64,000 nucleotides of DNA from contig CBDEVW010000007.1 in assembly GCA_965243755.1 (NCBI GenBank), positions 124,001-188,000 of the forward strand, read 5' to 3'. Each line of letters starts with the position of its first letter. The stretch's first letter is position 1. The DNA is from JANSWY01 sp965243755. GTDB lineage: Bacteria; Bacteroidota; Bacteroidia; Cytophagales; Cyclobacteriaceae. This document shows positions 50,464-59,678 of the stretch, in pieces. The notes beneath the pieces are model-generated. The model searched no databases, was not told the DNA's origin, and saw nothing but the letters and a program-made list of their open reading frames with translations. Position numbers and translations under genes: made by a program.

Positions 50464-51725
50464 CTAATATTTCGTTCTCCAGTTTGCAATTACATCAGCC
50501 TCACTAGCACCCATCAAATCGTGCCAGATATAACCTAATTTATCAACCACTTCATCATAATAACCTCTACTTTGAGCCCCACGTCTTAAATCTAAAACAT
50601 CTCGTAGATTATGTTGTATCGTTATTGAGCCATTTTCACCAACTTTCACCCAACCATCTACATGAGCATGTCTTAGGAGCCAAGTCAACTCTTTTGAAGC
50701 TACATCCCAGGTAGCTCTGTACTCTTCCTTCCAAAAACCTTTTAATTGCTCTTTCATGTCACCTGGAGCTCTGTCACCACCAAATCTATATAGTTCTTTG
50801 AAACGAAAGGAAAATTCTTCTTTACCAAATTTAGGATCATTTCGTGCCATGTCGACTAACTTCTTATCAATCTTCACTGCCCACGGATCATTTTTAACCT
50901 TTTCTATTCCAGTTTCATCTAAAACCAACTCGTTATATCCATAAAACGCATAAAGTGTGGCCTCAAACACATTTGAAATCTCAATACTTCCTGAACCATT
51001 TGCTACTTCCCAAGCGCCTTCAAAGAATTTGTATATCCTATCTGGATCAAGCTTACTTACATCTCCTTCAAGTTTAATTTCATCACCGCCAAGTTGATTC
51101 CAAATAAAATTAATACTGGATCTTACAAAACCACCGCTTCCATTGCTCTTATATTGTCCTGTTGGCAATTTTTCTAAATTACCAGTTCCCACGGCCCAAT
51201 TGTAAAATCCTGAGGTGTTCGAATTGTAGAAATTTCTAAATTGATTCATCCAGTTAGACCCACCGCCATGCCAAAACTGCCTATCATACTCCCCAGGTGT
51301 TAAAAACATAGGGCCAAACTCATTACCATACATTTGCTGTACATAAGACCACCCGCCGGGCTGTCCCCCACTGGATCGTTCCAGTAGACCGGGTCATTAA
51401 AACCGTACTGATATGGCGTTAAAGAACTGAAGTTGTCTGCCAGGACATCTACACCGGTGAATCTTCCCAGTGCCGGGTCGTAGGGTCTATAGTAGGTTTC
51501 CAGCCATTTGGTGGCCAGCGAATACTCACTCCCGGCATTGTAACTAAACGCATTGGCACGGCTGCCAGGTCTTTGCCAACTGGCACTGGTCTCCTGTCCA
51601 AACGGGTAGTACTCATGGTACTGATCTATTTTACCCGTACTCAGGGTCACTTCCAGGTCATCGAAATAGACTGGGGTGTTGCTCTGCCTTTCGTTACTCA
51701 CATACACCAGCAGGTAGCCGGCCGG
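50464..51725 (-). pseudogene. Displaced Rhs core fragment with unrecognised toxin tip 1 (frameshifted)
   Basis: From 51725 the sequence encodes the end of an Rhs core (YVSNERQSNTPVYFDDLEV, QYHEYYPFGQETSASWQRPG, LETYYRPYDPALGRFTGVDVLADNF, YQYGFNDPVYWNDPVGDSPAG). One C is missing from the ACCACCCCGCC run relative to the second copy, which shifts the frame at about 51346. The tip then continues from MYGNEFGPMFLTPGEYDRQF for 289 codons to the TAA at 50464. The tip (WLLRHAHVDGWVKVGENGSI, TIQHNLRDVLDLRRG and a TRP-rich C-terminus) is not a domain I recognise. The upstream YD repeats are absent, so this is an orphan tip that could be recombined onto a full Rhs gene. Confidence 0.75.
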
Positions 51726-51794
51726 TATACGACATCCACGCCGGGTTTATGTTGCTGGGTTTCCTTACACAATGACGTTCCTAAAACCTGGATT

Positions 51795-52700
51795 CTAATT
51801 ACTTAAGGTTGTTATTATGTGAAGGGCCGCTACCTCTCCGTACTCTCTTTTTACATCCTCCGAGTTCAAAATGTATTGATGTTGATTATCAGCATGCACT
51901 AAGTAGCTATCACAGAAAATTTGAACTTCAAATGCTGTCTCTTTAGACAATTTTGTAATACCATTCTTCAATTTCATCAATCTAGATTCCCAGTTATCAC
52001 AGTAGAGATATGTAGAATCCTCAGGAAGTATCACAGTGGATAAATCACATCCATCACTAAAAGTCACATCTTGTAGTTCTGCTAATTTAAATGAAACATT
52101 TATCATTTCATTTACTCTACTCTGACCAAACTGTTTGGACTCTTCTTGACTTGCAAAATTACCTCGAAACCACACTTCCTTTAATATGCCTTGAAATTGA
52201 CAATCTACAAATGAAGAAGCATTAAAATCAATACCATTAAGCTTACAGTTCTCAAAAAAACAACGATCGTATTCGGGTCGGATAAAAACTGCTCCTTGAA
52301 AATTGCAATTATTAAATGCTACATCTATGTATTTAGTTCCTAAATAACCTATTCCTGCTTTTATAATTTTACATTTTGTAAATTCCGAATCAAAAAACAC
52401 ATTACCTCGCTCACTGAATTCCGTGAAATCAGCCTTAGAAAAAACCACCTTGTTAAACTCACACTTTTCAAATGATGAACGAGAAAAATTGCTGTAGCTG
52501 AAGTCAGCTTCTTCAAATATAATTTTTCTAATTTGTTGACCTTCCAATTGAAACCCTCGATAATCTTGCTTACCATCTTCTGTCAAACCAAAGGGTGAAT
52601 TAATAAGCTTATTTTTTGTTGAAAGTATTTTGGGTTTGAATTCCTTAAAGAAACTTAACGCAATATCATCCCATCTGATTTGAAAATCTTTCACTGACAT
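51795..52700 (-). CDS. Pentapeptide-repeat protein, candidate immunity protein for REase-like tip
   Basis: The 301-residue protein contains a run of pentapeptide repeats at about 50-190 (FEEADFSYSNFSRSSFEKCE, FTKCKII, FNNCNFQGAVF, RCFFENCKLNGIDFNASSFV), which fold as a right-handed quadrilateral helix, with unrecognised N- and C-terminal flanks (WESRLMKLKNGI; HADNQHQYILN). It starts 7 bp after the stop of the toxin tip at 52708. Pentapeptide proteins can mimic DNA, which would suit inhibition of a nuclease-type toxin. No signal peptide, so cytoplasmic. Confidence 0.75.
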   Translation of the reverse strand: MSVKDFQIRWDDIALSFFKEFKPKILSTKNKLINSPFGLTEDGKQDYRGFQLEGQQIRKIIFEEADFSYSNFSRSSFEKCEFNKVVFSKADFTEFSERGNVFFDSEFTKCKIIKAGIGYLGTKYIDVAFNNCNFQGAVFIRPEYDRCFFENCKLNGIDFNASSFVDCQFQGILKEVWFRGNFASQEESKQFGQSRVNEMINVSFKLAELQDVTFSDGCDLSTVILPEDSTYLYCDNWESRLMKLKNGITKLSKETAFEVQIFCDSYLVHADNQHQYILNSEDVKREYGEVAALHIITTLSN

Positions 52701-52707
52701 AATACAA

Positions 52708-54231
52708 CTAGTAAATTTTTGTATCTAATAATGTTCCACCTGCACCATATTTACGGACATGTGATTGCCATGCACCCTGGGTGGTGATGTCCCACCAATT
52801 ACCACTGCTAGGATCACGGAAGTCAGGCCCATTTGTGTACCTCCCTTCTAAATGCCTTAAATTGGGGTCATCTTTCATTAGCTGTCGAGTTTTTACATCG
52901 ATCCGATTTCCTCTAAACATTGGTCGAAGATAAGGCTTCCTTTTCATAGCAGAAAGTTGTTTTGGAGTAAATGCTTTATCACCGGCTTCATCTACCTGTT
53001 TTGCTGCTTTATTTACATAGGATTGTAATCTTTCAGTTACTGTTTTTGGATTCTTAGAACTTGGCCCTTTAGCCCTTGCAGCTCTCCTCAGAATTATTGC
53101 CTCTAAAGTCTTCTCTGTCAAATAACCAGCTCCATAAGCTATATCATTGTTATCCAATTTAGGTGCGATTTCGGCAGCTTGCTGAGTGGCCTCAACCAAA
53201 TCCTGAACCCAAAGTCCTGTGGCCATACTTGCCATTCCCTGGTAATAGCCTAACCAAGTATCTCCGTCTAGTGTTAATATGTTGTAGGCATAATCAATAG
53301 TTGCCCTGCCCCCTCCTTCAATTCCTTTCATATAACTCTCTCCCAGGGATAAAGGATATGTATACAGTATTGAACGATCGGCAGAAACTTCATATGGGGA
53401 AAGCCCAAATGATAATGAAACTTCAGTTCCAAAAATGTTAAATGTTTCATGTTCAACATTTGTCAGTTCAATTGAATTATCGTAATCAACCCACATTTGG
53501 CCAAAATGCGTATGATGCTGAAATTCTCCGAATCCATTATTAAAATAAGCACCCTCTTGAAGTTGATCGTAATTTCCAGTATGGATTGCCCAATTGCCGT
53601 AACCCGAAGTATTAGAATGATAGAAACCAGTTCTTTAGGTATTCATCCAATTAGAACTGTAACCATGGCTAAACTGCCTATCATACTCCCCAGGTGTTAA
53701 AAACATAGGGCCAAACTCATTACCATACATTTGCTGTACATAAGACCACCCCGCCGGGCTATCCCCCACCGGATCGTTCCAGTAGACCGGATCATTAAAA
53801 CCGTACTGATAAGGTGTTAAAGAACTGAAGTTGTCTGCCAGGACATCTACACCGGTGAATCTTCCCAGTGCCGGGTCGTAGGGTCTGTAGTAGGTTTCCA
53901 GCCATTTGGTGGCCAGCGAATACTCACTCCCCGCATTGTAACTAAACTCATTGGCACGGCTGCCAGGTCTTTGCCAACTGGCACTGGTCTCCTGTCCAAA
54001 CGGGTAGTACTCATGGTACTGATCTATTTTACCCGTACTCAGAGTCACTTCCAGGTCATCGAAATAGACTGGGGTGTTGCTCTGCCTTTCGTTACTCACG
54101 TAAACCAGCAGGTAGCCGGCCTTTTCCATGATCAGGTTGCCCGTTACGATGGAGTCTACCGAATTGATATTGGAAACCTGCTGAAAGCCGGTATTTTGTG
54201 CAATTAAATTGAGGTTGTTGTCCAGCGCAAG
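52708..54231 (-). pseudogene. Displaced Rhs core fragment with REase-like toxin tip 2 (in-frame stop)
   Basis: The open frame begins right after a TAG at 54232-54234 (LALDNNLNLIAQ, then VDSIVTGNLIMEKAGYLLVY), runs through the conserved Rhs core end and WSYVQQMYGNEFGP, and meets a single TAA at 53635-53637. Beyond it the same frame continues (RTGFYHSNTSGYGNWAIHTG ... MWVDYDNS) for 309 codons to the end. The last 90 residues, KPYLRPMFRGNRIDV and NGPDFRDPSSGNWWDITTQG, AWQSHVRKYGAGGTLLDT, match the GPDF...WxDxTT...H..KYG pattern of restriction-endonuclease-fold polymorphic toxins. The tip can still be translated from MWVDYD (53496) as a free 262-residue protein. Confidence 0.78.
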
Positions 54232-54278
54232 CTAAAAGTGATGTAGTATTTAGGTCCTGGCTGTTTTTGGGTGACACA

Positions 54279-54313
54279 TAAAAAAGACCGACTCAATCAC
54301 TCTAAAGTCGGTC
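54279..54313 (-). terminator. Intrinsic terminator (minus strand)
   Basis: On the minus strand GACCGACT (54313-54306) pairs with AGTCGGTC (54293-54286), followed by six T residues. It lies about 160 bp beyond the HU-like gene stop and insulates it from the Rhs fragment. Confidence 0.8.
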
Positions 54314-54474
54314 CTTCAATGAATGTAAGTTTCCATCACATATGGATTTGGTTCCACATATCATCCTGGTATCCAGGAGTCTTTAGTCCATTGGCCCTTT
54401 CATGGACCGGACTTTCACTATGTTTTTCCCCGGGACAGTTTCCTGTTCAGGGCCATCAATGGTCACTCGCCGGT

Positions 54475-54879
54475 TTATTTACCAGTGGAAGACTGATCCA
54501 GTTTTTGAAACTTAAAGTTCCTGACCAGATTTTTCATCTCTGCCGCCGGCCTGAACCTAACATTGGCCTTTTTGATGCTATTGCTTGTAACATCCTCAGG
54601 AGCATCTTCACCCGCACTGCTGATGGTGGTGTAGAAACTTCCAAGTTCACCTAGTTTTACGATTTTTCCATCTGCCAGGTAGTAAGGAATCATTTCCAAA
54701 AAAGCCTGAATAGCAGCATGAACATCGGCCCTGTTTAAAGTGCAGGCCCTGGTGACATCTGCGATGAACTTCTTCAGATCAACCGCCTGCTCTCGGTGGA
54801 TCGATGCATAAAATTTGGGGGTTCCTCCGCCAACCACTCCCGGTTCAGGTCGAAGGATGGGTTTAAATAAAATTGACAT
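54475..54879 (-). CDS. HU-family DNA-binding protein (Bacteroidota HU-related type)
   Basis: The 134-residue protein belongs to the Bacteroidota HU-like subfamily: KFYASIHREQAVDLKKFIADVTRACTLNRADVHAAIQAFLEMIPYYLADGKIVKLGELGSFY resembles the HU helices and DNA-gripping start, and SIKKANVRFRPAAEMKNLV is the beta-arm and C-terminal helix. Such proteins bend or coat DNA as dimers. The Pro/Gly N-terminal stretch (PEPGVVGGGTPK) is usual for this group. The gene lies 300 bp from a six-copy palindromic repeat array on its upstream side, which may be part of its control region. Confidence 0.85.
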   Translation of the reverse strand: MSILFKPILRPEPGVVGGGTPKFYASIHREQAVDLKKFIADVTRACTLNRADVHAAIQAFLEMIPYYLADGKIVKLGELGSFYTTISSAGEDAPEDVTSNSIKKANVRFRPAAEMKNLVRNFKFQKLDQSSTGK

Positions 54880-55179
54880 AATTTAAAATGTTTAAAAAGT
54901 TATAAAATTGATTTAATTCGACAGGCCTATAAATCCGGATGCTGAGAACCAATAATTATAATGCCCTGTCTAACAATACGTGATTAATAAAACGCCTTGT
55001 ATGTTCTTTAAATAACAATATTGATGCCAAGCAAAATATTATTTGGTAGGATATTGGAATATTAATATAATTTAAGGTAGGTCAACTGTTGGGTAAGATA
55101 AAAAATCTTTAAAAAGTACAATTTTATTGTTTGTATGTACCGCCATTATATGTTAAACCCGATGATCATAGCCGTAGAG

Positions 55180-55303
55180 AAGTAGCTACTTGTCGGTGGA
55201 TAAGTAGCTACTTGTTGAGAGGTAAGTAGCTACTTGTTGGGTGATAAGTAGCTACTTGTTAGGTGGTAAGTAGCTACTTGTTAGGTCATAAGTAACTACT
55301 ATT
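55180..55303. repeat. Six 22-bp direct repeats with palindromic core
   Basis: The sequence AAGTAGCTACTT, a perfect 12-bp palindrome, starts at 55180, 55202, 55224, 55246 and 55268, with a decayed sixth copy (AAGTAACTACTA) at 55290. The spacing is exactly 22 bp throughout, and the ten-base linkers are similar but not identical (GTTGGGTGAT, GTTAGGTGGT and so on). The array lies between the HU-like gene and the small gene at 55366, both on the minus strand. Period and symmetry fit cooperative binding of a dimeric protein on one face of the helix, or iterons. Confidence 0.9.
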
Positions 55304-55365
55304 TGACTGCTGGTCATCACCAGAGTAGGAAATTGATCGGGAAAAATGTTGCTGGAAGGTTAAAC

Positions 55366-55695
55366 CTAAATGCCTGAATGGTGCACAGATAACTTTATGG
55401 TTTCTAATCCAAAGTCACCAATTATGGGTGATTCATAGTCACCTAAGTTATCTTCACCATTAGCAATTGCCGCGGTGCTGATGGTAACCCATGCAAATGC
55501 AGGGTTCTTTTGGCAGGTAATAGAAAAGGTTGTTTCCTTTTGTCCGGTTGAATTAGACTGAAGAGGACATTTGCAGTGTGTTAACTCAAATATTGTGGTA
55601 TTAAAACTGGGGATAGCAGCTACCATAGACAACTTAAATAGTGCTAAGGCCAACACGATTAAAAGAATAATTGCTATGGTTATAATATAAGTCAT
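55366..55695 (-). CDS. Small exported or membrane-anchored hypothetical protein
   Basis: The 109-residue frame begins with a long hydrophobic segment (IITIAIILLIVLALALF, about 4-20) followed by FNTTIFELTHCKCPLQSNST and FSITCQKNPAFAWVTISTAA. It has three cysteines (CKC and C) and no recognised domain. There is no overlap with other genes and codon use looks plausible, but no relative is known to me, so coding status is moderate. Confidence 0.5.
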   Translation of the reverse strand: MTYIITIAIILLIVLALALFKLSMVAAIPSFNTTIFELTHCKCPLQSNSTGQKETTFSITCQKNPAFAWVTISTAAIANGEDNLGDYESPIIGDFGLETIKLSVHHSGI

Positions 55696-55786
55696 TGTTT
55701 TTACAAATCTGCTAGTTATATAATTTGTCAGGTTAAGAACAAATATCGTGCCTGCGAAAGGTCAGGAATTTTGGGTTTTCCTATCC

Positions 55787-55925
55787 GTTGGGCCGAAAGA
55801 CCCTACGGCACGTGAGGTGTGCTGAAATTAACGGTAACCGTCTGGTTGAAAGGTCCTACGTGCACGCAGGGATTCTACGGTATCGTGTAGCCAGGTCTTT
55901 CAGAGCTGTCCGGACTTTCACCCTG
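55787..55925. repeat. Decayed REP copies
   Basis: GTTGGGCCGAAAGACCCTAC (55787-55806) is a good inverted-orientation REP with its GGCAC end. Further degenerate pieces follow (AACGGTAACCGTCTGGTTGA at about 55829, and CCAGGTCTTTCAGAGCTGTC at about 55890). This is an older group of the same family as the arrays at 59-60 kb. Confidence 0.6.
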
Positions 55926-55944
55926 CCTGATAGGAAGTCAACAT

Positions 55945-55979
55945 CAAAAAAGACCGCCTCATTTACCTTTGAGACAGTC
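55945..55979 (-). terminator. Intrinsic terminator of the FG-GAP gene (minus strand)
   Basis: On the minus strand GACTGTCTCA pairs over ten bases with TGAGGCGGTC (two G-T pairs), followed by six T residues. It lies 45 bp beyond the stop at 56025. Confidence 0.8.
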
Positions 55980-56024
55980 CAAATTAGTTTGTTGTGGTTT
56001 TTTGATTGATTGAAATCTCTTGTG

Positions 56025-59000
56025 TTATTCTTTTATTATTCTGGTTACGCTGTTTTCTCCATTCGTCATTCTTACATTCAGTAGATAAACTCCCGGATTG
56101 AGGGATTTTAGTGATAGCTTGTGATCATTGCTTTGTTTTAGCACCTTTCCGGACGAGTCAACCAGTTGCACAAAATCCAGCCTTCCTTTTGCATGCTCGA
56201 TAAGAATTTCATCTGTAACCGGGTTAGGGAAAACTTTGATGTACAACGCAGAATTTGCACTGACTGGCTTTTGAATAACCAGCGTTCCATTGATGTAATT
56301 GTAAGCGTAGTTATTATCATCTCCGCCTTCAACCACTATTTCGAATTCACCGTGCTCTTCAGTTGATTGTATCGCAACGGATGCGGTGGGCAAATTATCA
56401 AGGTCATCTTCTGTGTCATCATTTTTAAAGCCGCTGTACGAAATGGTAAACTCCGGCATGTCTTCTTCTGCGATGATCTCCTGATCGTCGGCAATGACAT
56501 CAAGCGGCGCTTTTTCAATGGTCAGTGTACCATATTGCACAGTAACAATGTAGTTATTGTCGATGATGGTGTCTGAAGTGATGCTGTATGTTCCTACGTC
56601 AGATACTTCAGTGGCTTCTGTTTGTATAGCAGGTCCCTGGTCCAGGGATGATTCCGTATCGTCTCCAAGAAAAGCGTCATATGTCACTGTAAATTCAGGG
56701 TTTGGTTCGCCATACTCTTTTGTAGCATCATCAATTATAGCAACAATTGTATCAGGTATGATAGTAAGGGTATCTGTTAGCGAACCTTTGTAATCGTCAT
56801 CCTGTATGGTTGCTTCCACAATGTATGCTCCGGCATCTCTGGGTCTCAATGATTCGCCATTAAAAGTGACAGTAGCATCTAAGTTTTCGGGATCAGTCGT
56901 GATGCTAAAATCAATCTGGCTGGCGGAATATTCGAAAAGCAATTGATCGAACATGATTCCAGCTTGCAACTTATTGGTGTAGACTTCTACATTTCCATCA
57001 TTTCCACCCACGATCATTCCGGTTTCTCCTTCTGCTAAAATGTCTTCAGCGTATACAGCATATCCTGTACTGATCATACTTTGGAAAGTTTGTGAAGGTT
57101 CCGAAATGCCTTCCGAACTTAAGCTGTAGTAATTTAAAAAATCAGCGGTGACACTGAACACAATTTCAGGATGCTCATCACCGGTAATGTCCATGATGGC
57201 GAATTCACCTACTTCAGTAGAAGCATTTACGGTTTGGCCTATAGTAAAAGTTCCGTCGGTGTTGGTCAGCAGGTAAAGAATATCGTTGATTGGGTCTGCA
57301 GCAACCAAATCCAAATCACCATCCTCATCAAAATCAATCCCTTCAATTTTTTGTGCGGTAATGTTAATGCTGCCAGAGCTTGCAAATGATCCTGACCCAT
57401 TGTTTGAGTACACTTGTACCAGAGAATTATCCTGGCTATAAGCGATAAGGTCCAGATCATCATCATTATCAATATCTGCAAGGACTGAACCTAATAAGTT
57501 AGAGGTAATATATTGTTCCTGCACAAAGGAGCCTGCACCATCATTGAAATAAATAGCATTACTCAGAAACATGTCAATATCACCATCACCATCTACATCG
57601 CCAATCGAAATTCGTTCGGTGGTGGCATATTCGTCGAATGTTTGTGACAGGGTATAATCACCGTTTGCATCACTTAAAAGTATTGATGTTTCAAAATCAC
57701 CAGCTATTATATCATTATAACCATCTCCATTCAAATCAGCATAGGTTGCGGCGCTAAAACCATGTCCCAGTGAAATTGATCTTGTTCCGGAGAAATCTCT
57801 GTCAGCAAATTTTTCATAAAAAGTTATGTAAGTTGTTGCCTGCGAGCCACCAATCAATGTGGCCTTTTCACCAGATTTTAATATCACTGGCACCACACTT
57901 TGAATGTAGGGAGCCATATATTCTTCCCTGGATGCATAATTTTCAAAGTTTGTCTGAAAAAAACTGAAATTGACCACCAGGTCCTGGCTGCTCAAAACAG
58001 CCACTTGGTAAGGGTAATCAGCAAATTCTGCTTCGATCGGCAAATCTATTGCGCCAAGTGTTGCGGTAATACTACCCAGGTATGCTCCTTCAGTAAGCGT
58101 AGAGGAAAAAGTTCTGGAACCTTCATTTAAAAATATGGCAAGCAAACTGCTTAGACTCTCAGTGACAGTTACAATGTCATTGTCTCCATCCTCATCCAAA
58201 TCCTTGATCAGGATGTTTATCCCATTGGGATTAATGTCAAGGTTGTATTTAACTTCTGTGATTTCAAGCGAAGGGTTTAAGTAGTAAATGACCAAAGCAG
58301 TTTCTGCCCCTTCCATGGTTAATACTATGTCATTAGACCCATCTACATCCAAATCAGCGATCGCAATCCCTTCAACGGTGGATTCTGTATCAATTAATGT
58401 GGTCGCAGTAACCTCGGTATCTGAAAGGTCCAATATAACGGCACCATTGGCGCTATAAGCAAGTACAATCTCGTCAAGGGCATCACCGTCCAGGTTATCT
58501 ACACGAATGAATGCTCCAGTCCGACTGTCATCAATATTGTATGACAGCCATTTTGAAAAAGAGAAATCGCCGGATCCGGTAAATATCTGTACCATACCAT
58601 CTGCCAGTACGGCAATATCAGCAAACTCGTCATCATTAAACTTCCCCACTTTTACATCAATGGTGTAGGGAATGCCTTCTAGTTCCGCGATCAGCTCAAA
58701 GTCTCCTGCTCCATCGTTCTTCAAAATGCCAGCAGTCGCATTTTCATCATGCAAGGTGTAGATTACATCAGTAAATCCATCCCCATTGAGGTCACCCGCG
58801 TCTAATTTCCTGTTGTTGGTGGCTGTATTATCAGGGAGGCCAACAAAAACTGGTTCGGAAAATAAAGCATTGGATGATAGGTCATTCTCTGTATTGAGGA
58901 TCATGTAGTTTTTATCCTGTATCGCAAACAGAAAATCGTTGGCTTTCCCATCATTATTGAAATCAGCCACAGTGAAATCTGTTGTGAAATCTCCAAAATA

Positions 59001-59099
59001 ATGAGAGAATTGCCTTTCTAATTTAAGTTCCTGAGAATGAGCAAAGAATGTTAAAAAAATCAGAAAGACGGTAAATGAAGTTATTCGAAAAATAGTCAT
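56025..59099 (-). CDS. Secreted FG-GAP/VCBS repeat protein with MBG domains and T9SS tail
   Basis: I start at MTIFRITSFTVF (59099), which begins a signal peptide (to AHSQ), rather than 12 codons earlier; the protein is then 1024 residues. About residues 30-670 are FG-GAP/VCBS repeats with calcium-binding DxNxDG motifs (VADFNNDGKAND, DLNGDGFTDVIY, DVDGDGDIDMFL, DEDGDLDLV), forming a beta-propeller-like unit. Two MBG-type Ig domains follow (ATKEYGEPNPEFTVTYDAF; YIVTVQYGTLTIEKA), and the last 75 residues (VFPNPVTDEILIEH ... GVYLLNVRMTNG ... RIIKE) are a type-A T9SS sorting domain. It should be a large surface or released adhesion-type protein. It is transcribed alone. Confidence 0.9.
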   Translation of the reverse strand: MTIFRITSFTVFLIFLTFFAHSQELKLERQFSHYFGDFTTDFTVADFNNDGKANDFLFAIQDKNYMILNTENDLSSNALFSEPVFVGLPDNTATNNRKLDAGDLNGDGFTDVIYTLHDENATAGILKNDGAGDFELIAELEGIPYTIDVKVGKFNDDEFADIAVLADGMVQIFTGSGDFSFSKWLSYNIDDSRTGAFIRVDNLDGDALDEIVLAYSANGAVILDLSDTEVTATTLIDTESTVEGIAIADLDVDGSNDIVLTMEGAETALVIYYLNPSLEITEVKYNLDINPNGINILIKDLDEDGDNDIVTVTESLSSLLAIFLNEGSRTFSSTLTEGAYLGSITATLGAIDLPIEAEFADYPYQVAVLSSQDLVVNFSFFQTNFENYASREEYMAPYIQSVVPVILKSGEKATLIGGSQATTYITFYEKFADRDFSGTRSISLGHGFSAATYADLNGDGYNDIIAGDFETSILLSDANGDYTLSQTFDEYATTERISIGDVDGDGDIDMFLSNAIYFNDGAGSFVQEQYITSNLLGSVLADIDNDDDLDLIAYSQDNSLVQVYSNNGSGSFASSGSINITAQKIEGIDFDEDGDLDLVAADPINDILYLLTNTDGTFTIGQTVNASTEVGEFAIMDITGDEHPEIVFSVTADFLNYYSLSSEGISEPSQTFQSMISTGYAVYAEDILAEGETGMIVGGNDGNVEVYTNKLQAGIMFDQLLFEYSASQIDFSITTDPENLDATVTFNGESLRPRDAGAYIVEATIQDDDYKGSLTDTLTIIPDTIVAIIDDATKEYGEPNPEFTVTYDAFLGDDTESSLDQGPAIQTEATEVSDVGTYSITSDTIIDNNYIVTVQYGTLTIEKAPLDVIADDQEIIAEEDMPEFTISYSGFKNDDTEDDLDNLPTASVAIQSTEEHGEFEIVVEGGDDNNYAYNYINGTLVIQKPVSANSALYIKVFPNPVTDEILIEHAKGRLDFVQLVDSSGKVLKQSNDHKLSLKSLNPGVYLLNVRMTNGENSVTRIIKE

Positions 59100-59195
59100 T
59101 GATGAATAATTTTGGTTGAGTAATGGCGCAAACATAATAATTTCTCAATTAAAGTGCCGAGGCGAATTCAGAATTTTGTAGCATTACTGTTATCA

Positions 59196-59622
59196 GTGCT
59201 GCCAGGTCTTTCGACCTTCTGTGCTGTCAGGTCTTTCGGTCTTAAGTGTTGTCAGGTCTTTCGACCTGACTGGTCACGAGGGGTGTTGAAATTCACGGTT
59301 CCGTCGGGTCGGAAGATCCTACGGCACGCGAGAGGTGCTGAGATTCACGGTAACCGTCGGGTCGAAAGACCCTACGGCACGCGAAGCAATTCGGTTTGCA
59401 GTGCCCGTTCAAACCGGATCCATTCGCCATCTTCAGTACGGATGTTTTTACAGTACTGTCAGGTCTTTCGACTTTCAGTGCTGTCAGGTCTTTCGACCTG
59501 ACTGGTCACGAGGGGTACTGAAACTCACGGTAACCGTCGGGTCGAAAGACCCTACGGCACGCGAACGGCACGCGAGAGTGCTGGAATTCACGGTTCCGTC
59601 GGGTCGGAAGTCCCTGCGGCAC
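59196..59622. repeat. REP array A beside the RAYT gene
   Basis: Nine copies of a 25-bp palindromic REP are present. Forward copies (GTGCTGTCAGGTCTTTCGAC...) start at 59196, 59221, 59246, 59453 and 59478. Inverted copies (...GGGTCGAAAGACCCTACGGC) start at 59303, 59356, 59536 and 59598. Forward copies lie head to tail at exactly 25 bp, and inverted ones follow after a spacer with ATTCACGGT(TC/AAC)CG. A 70-bp non-REP segment at 59386-59455 interrupts the array. Confidence 0.88.
59386..59455. repeat. Captured 70-bp fragment of the neighbouring gene inside REP array A
   Basis: The 70 bp from GCAATTCGGTTTGCAGTGCC to TTTTTACAGTA match 60671-60740 with a single difference. The source is the 3' coding end of the gene at 60591-61415, in the same orientation, 1.28 kb away. 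The fragment is bordered on both sides by REP units. Confidence 0.85.
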
Positions 59623-59678
59623 GCGAGAGGTACTGAAACTCACAATTTTCGCATGGATGGAAGATGCTGTAAAAGGCG

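Noticed and set aside
54271..54654. 127-codon plus-strand ORF over the HU-like gene end
   Set aside because: It begins in a terminator and runs antisense to the HU-like gene.
55180..55303. CRISPR array
   Set aside because: The conserved unit is only 12-14 bp, the spacers are 8-10 bp and similar to each other, and no cas gene is near. It is a phased binding-site-like repeat.
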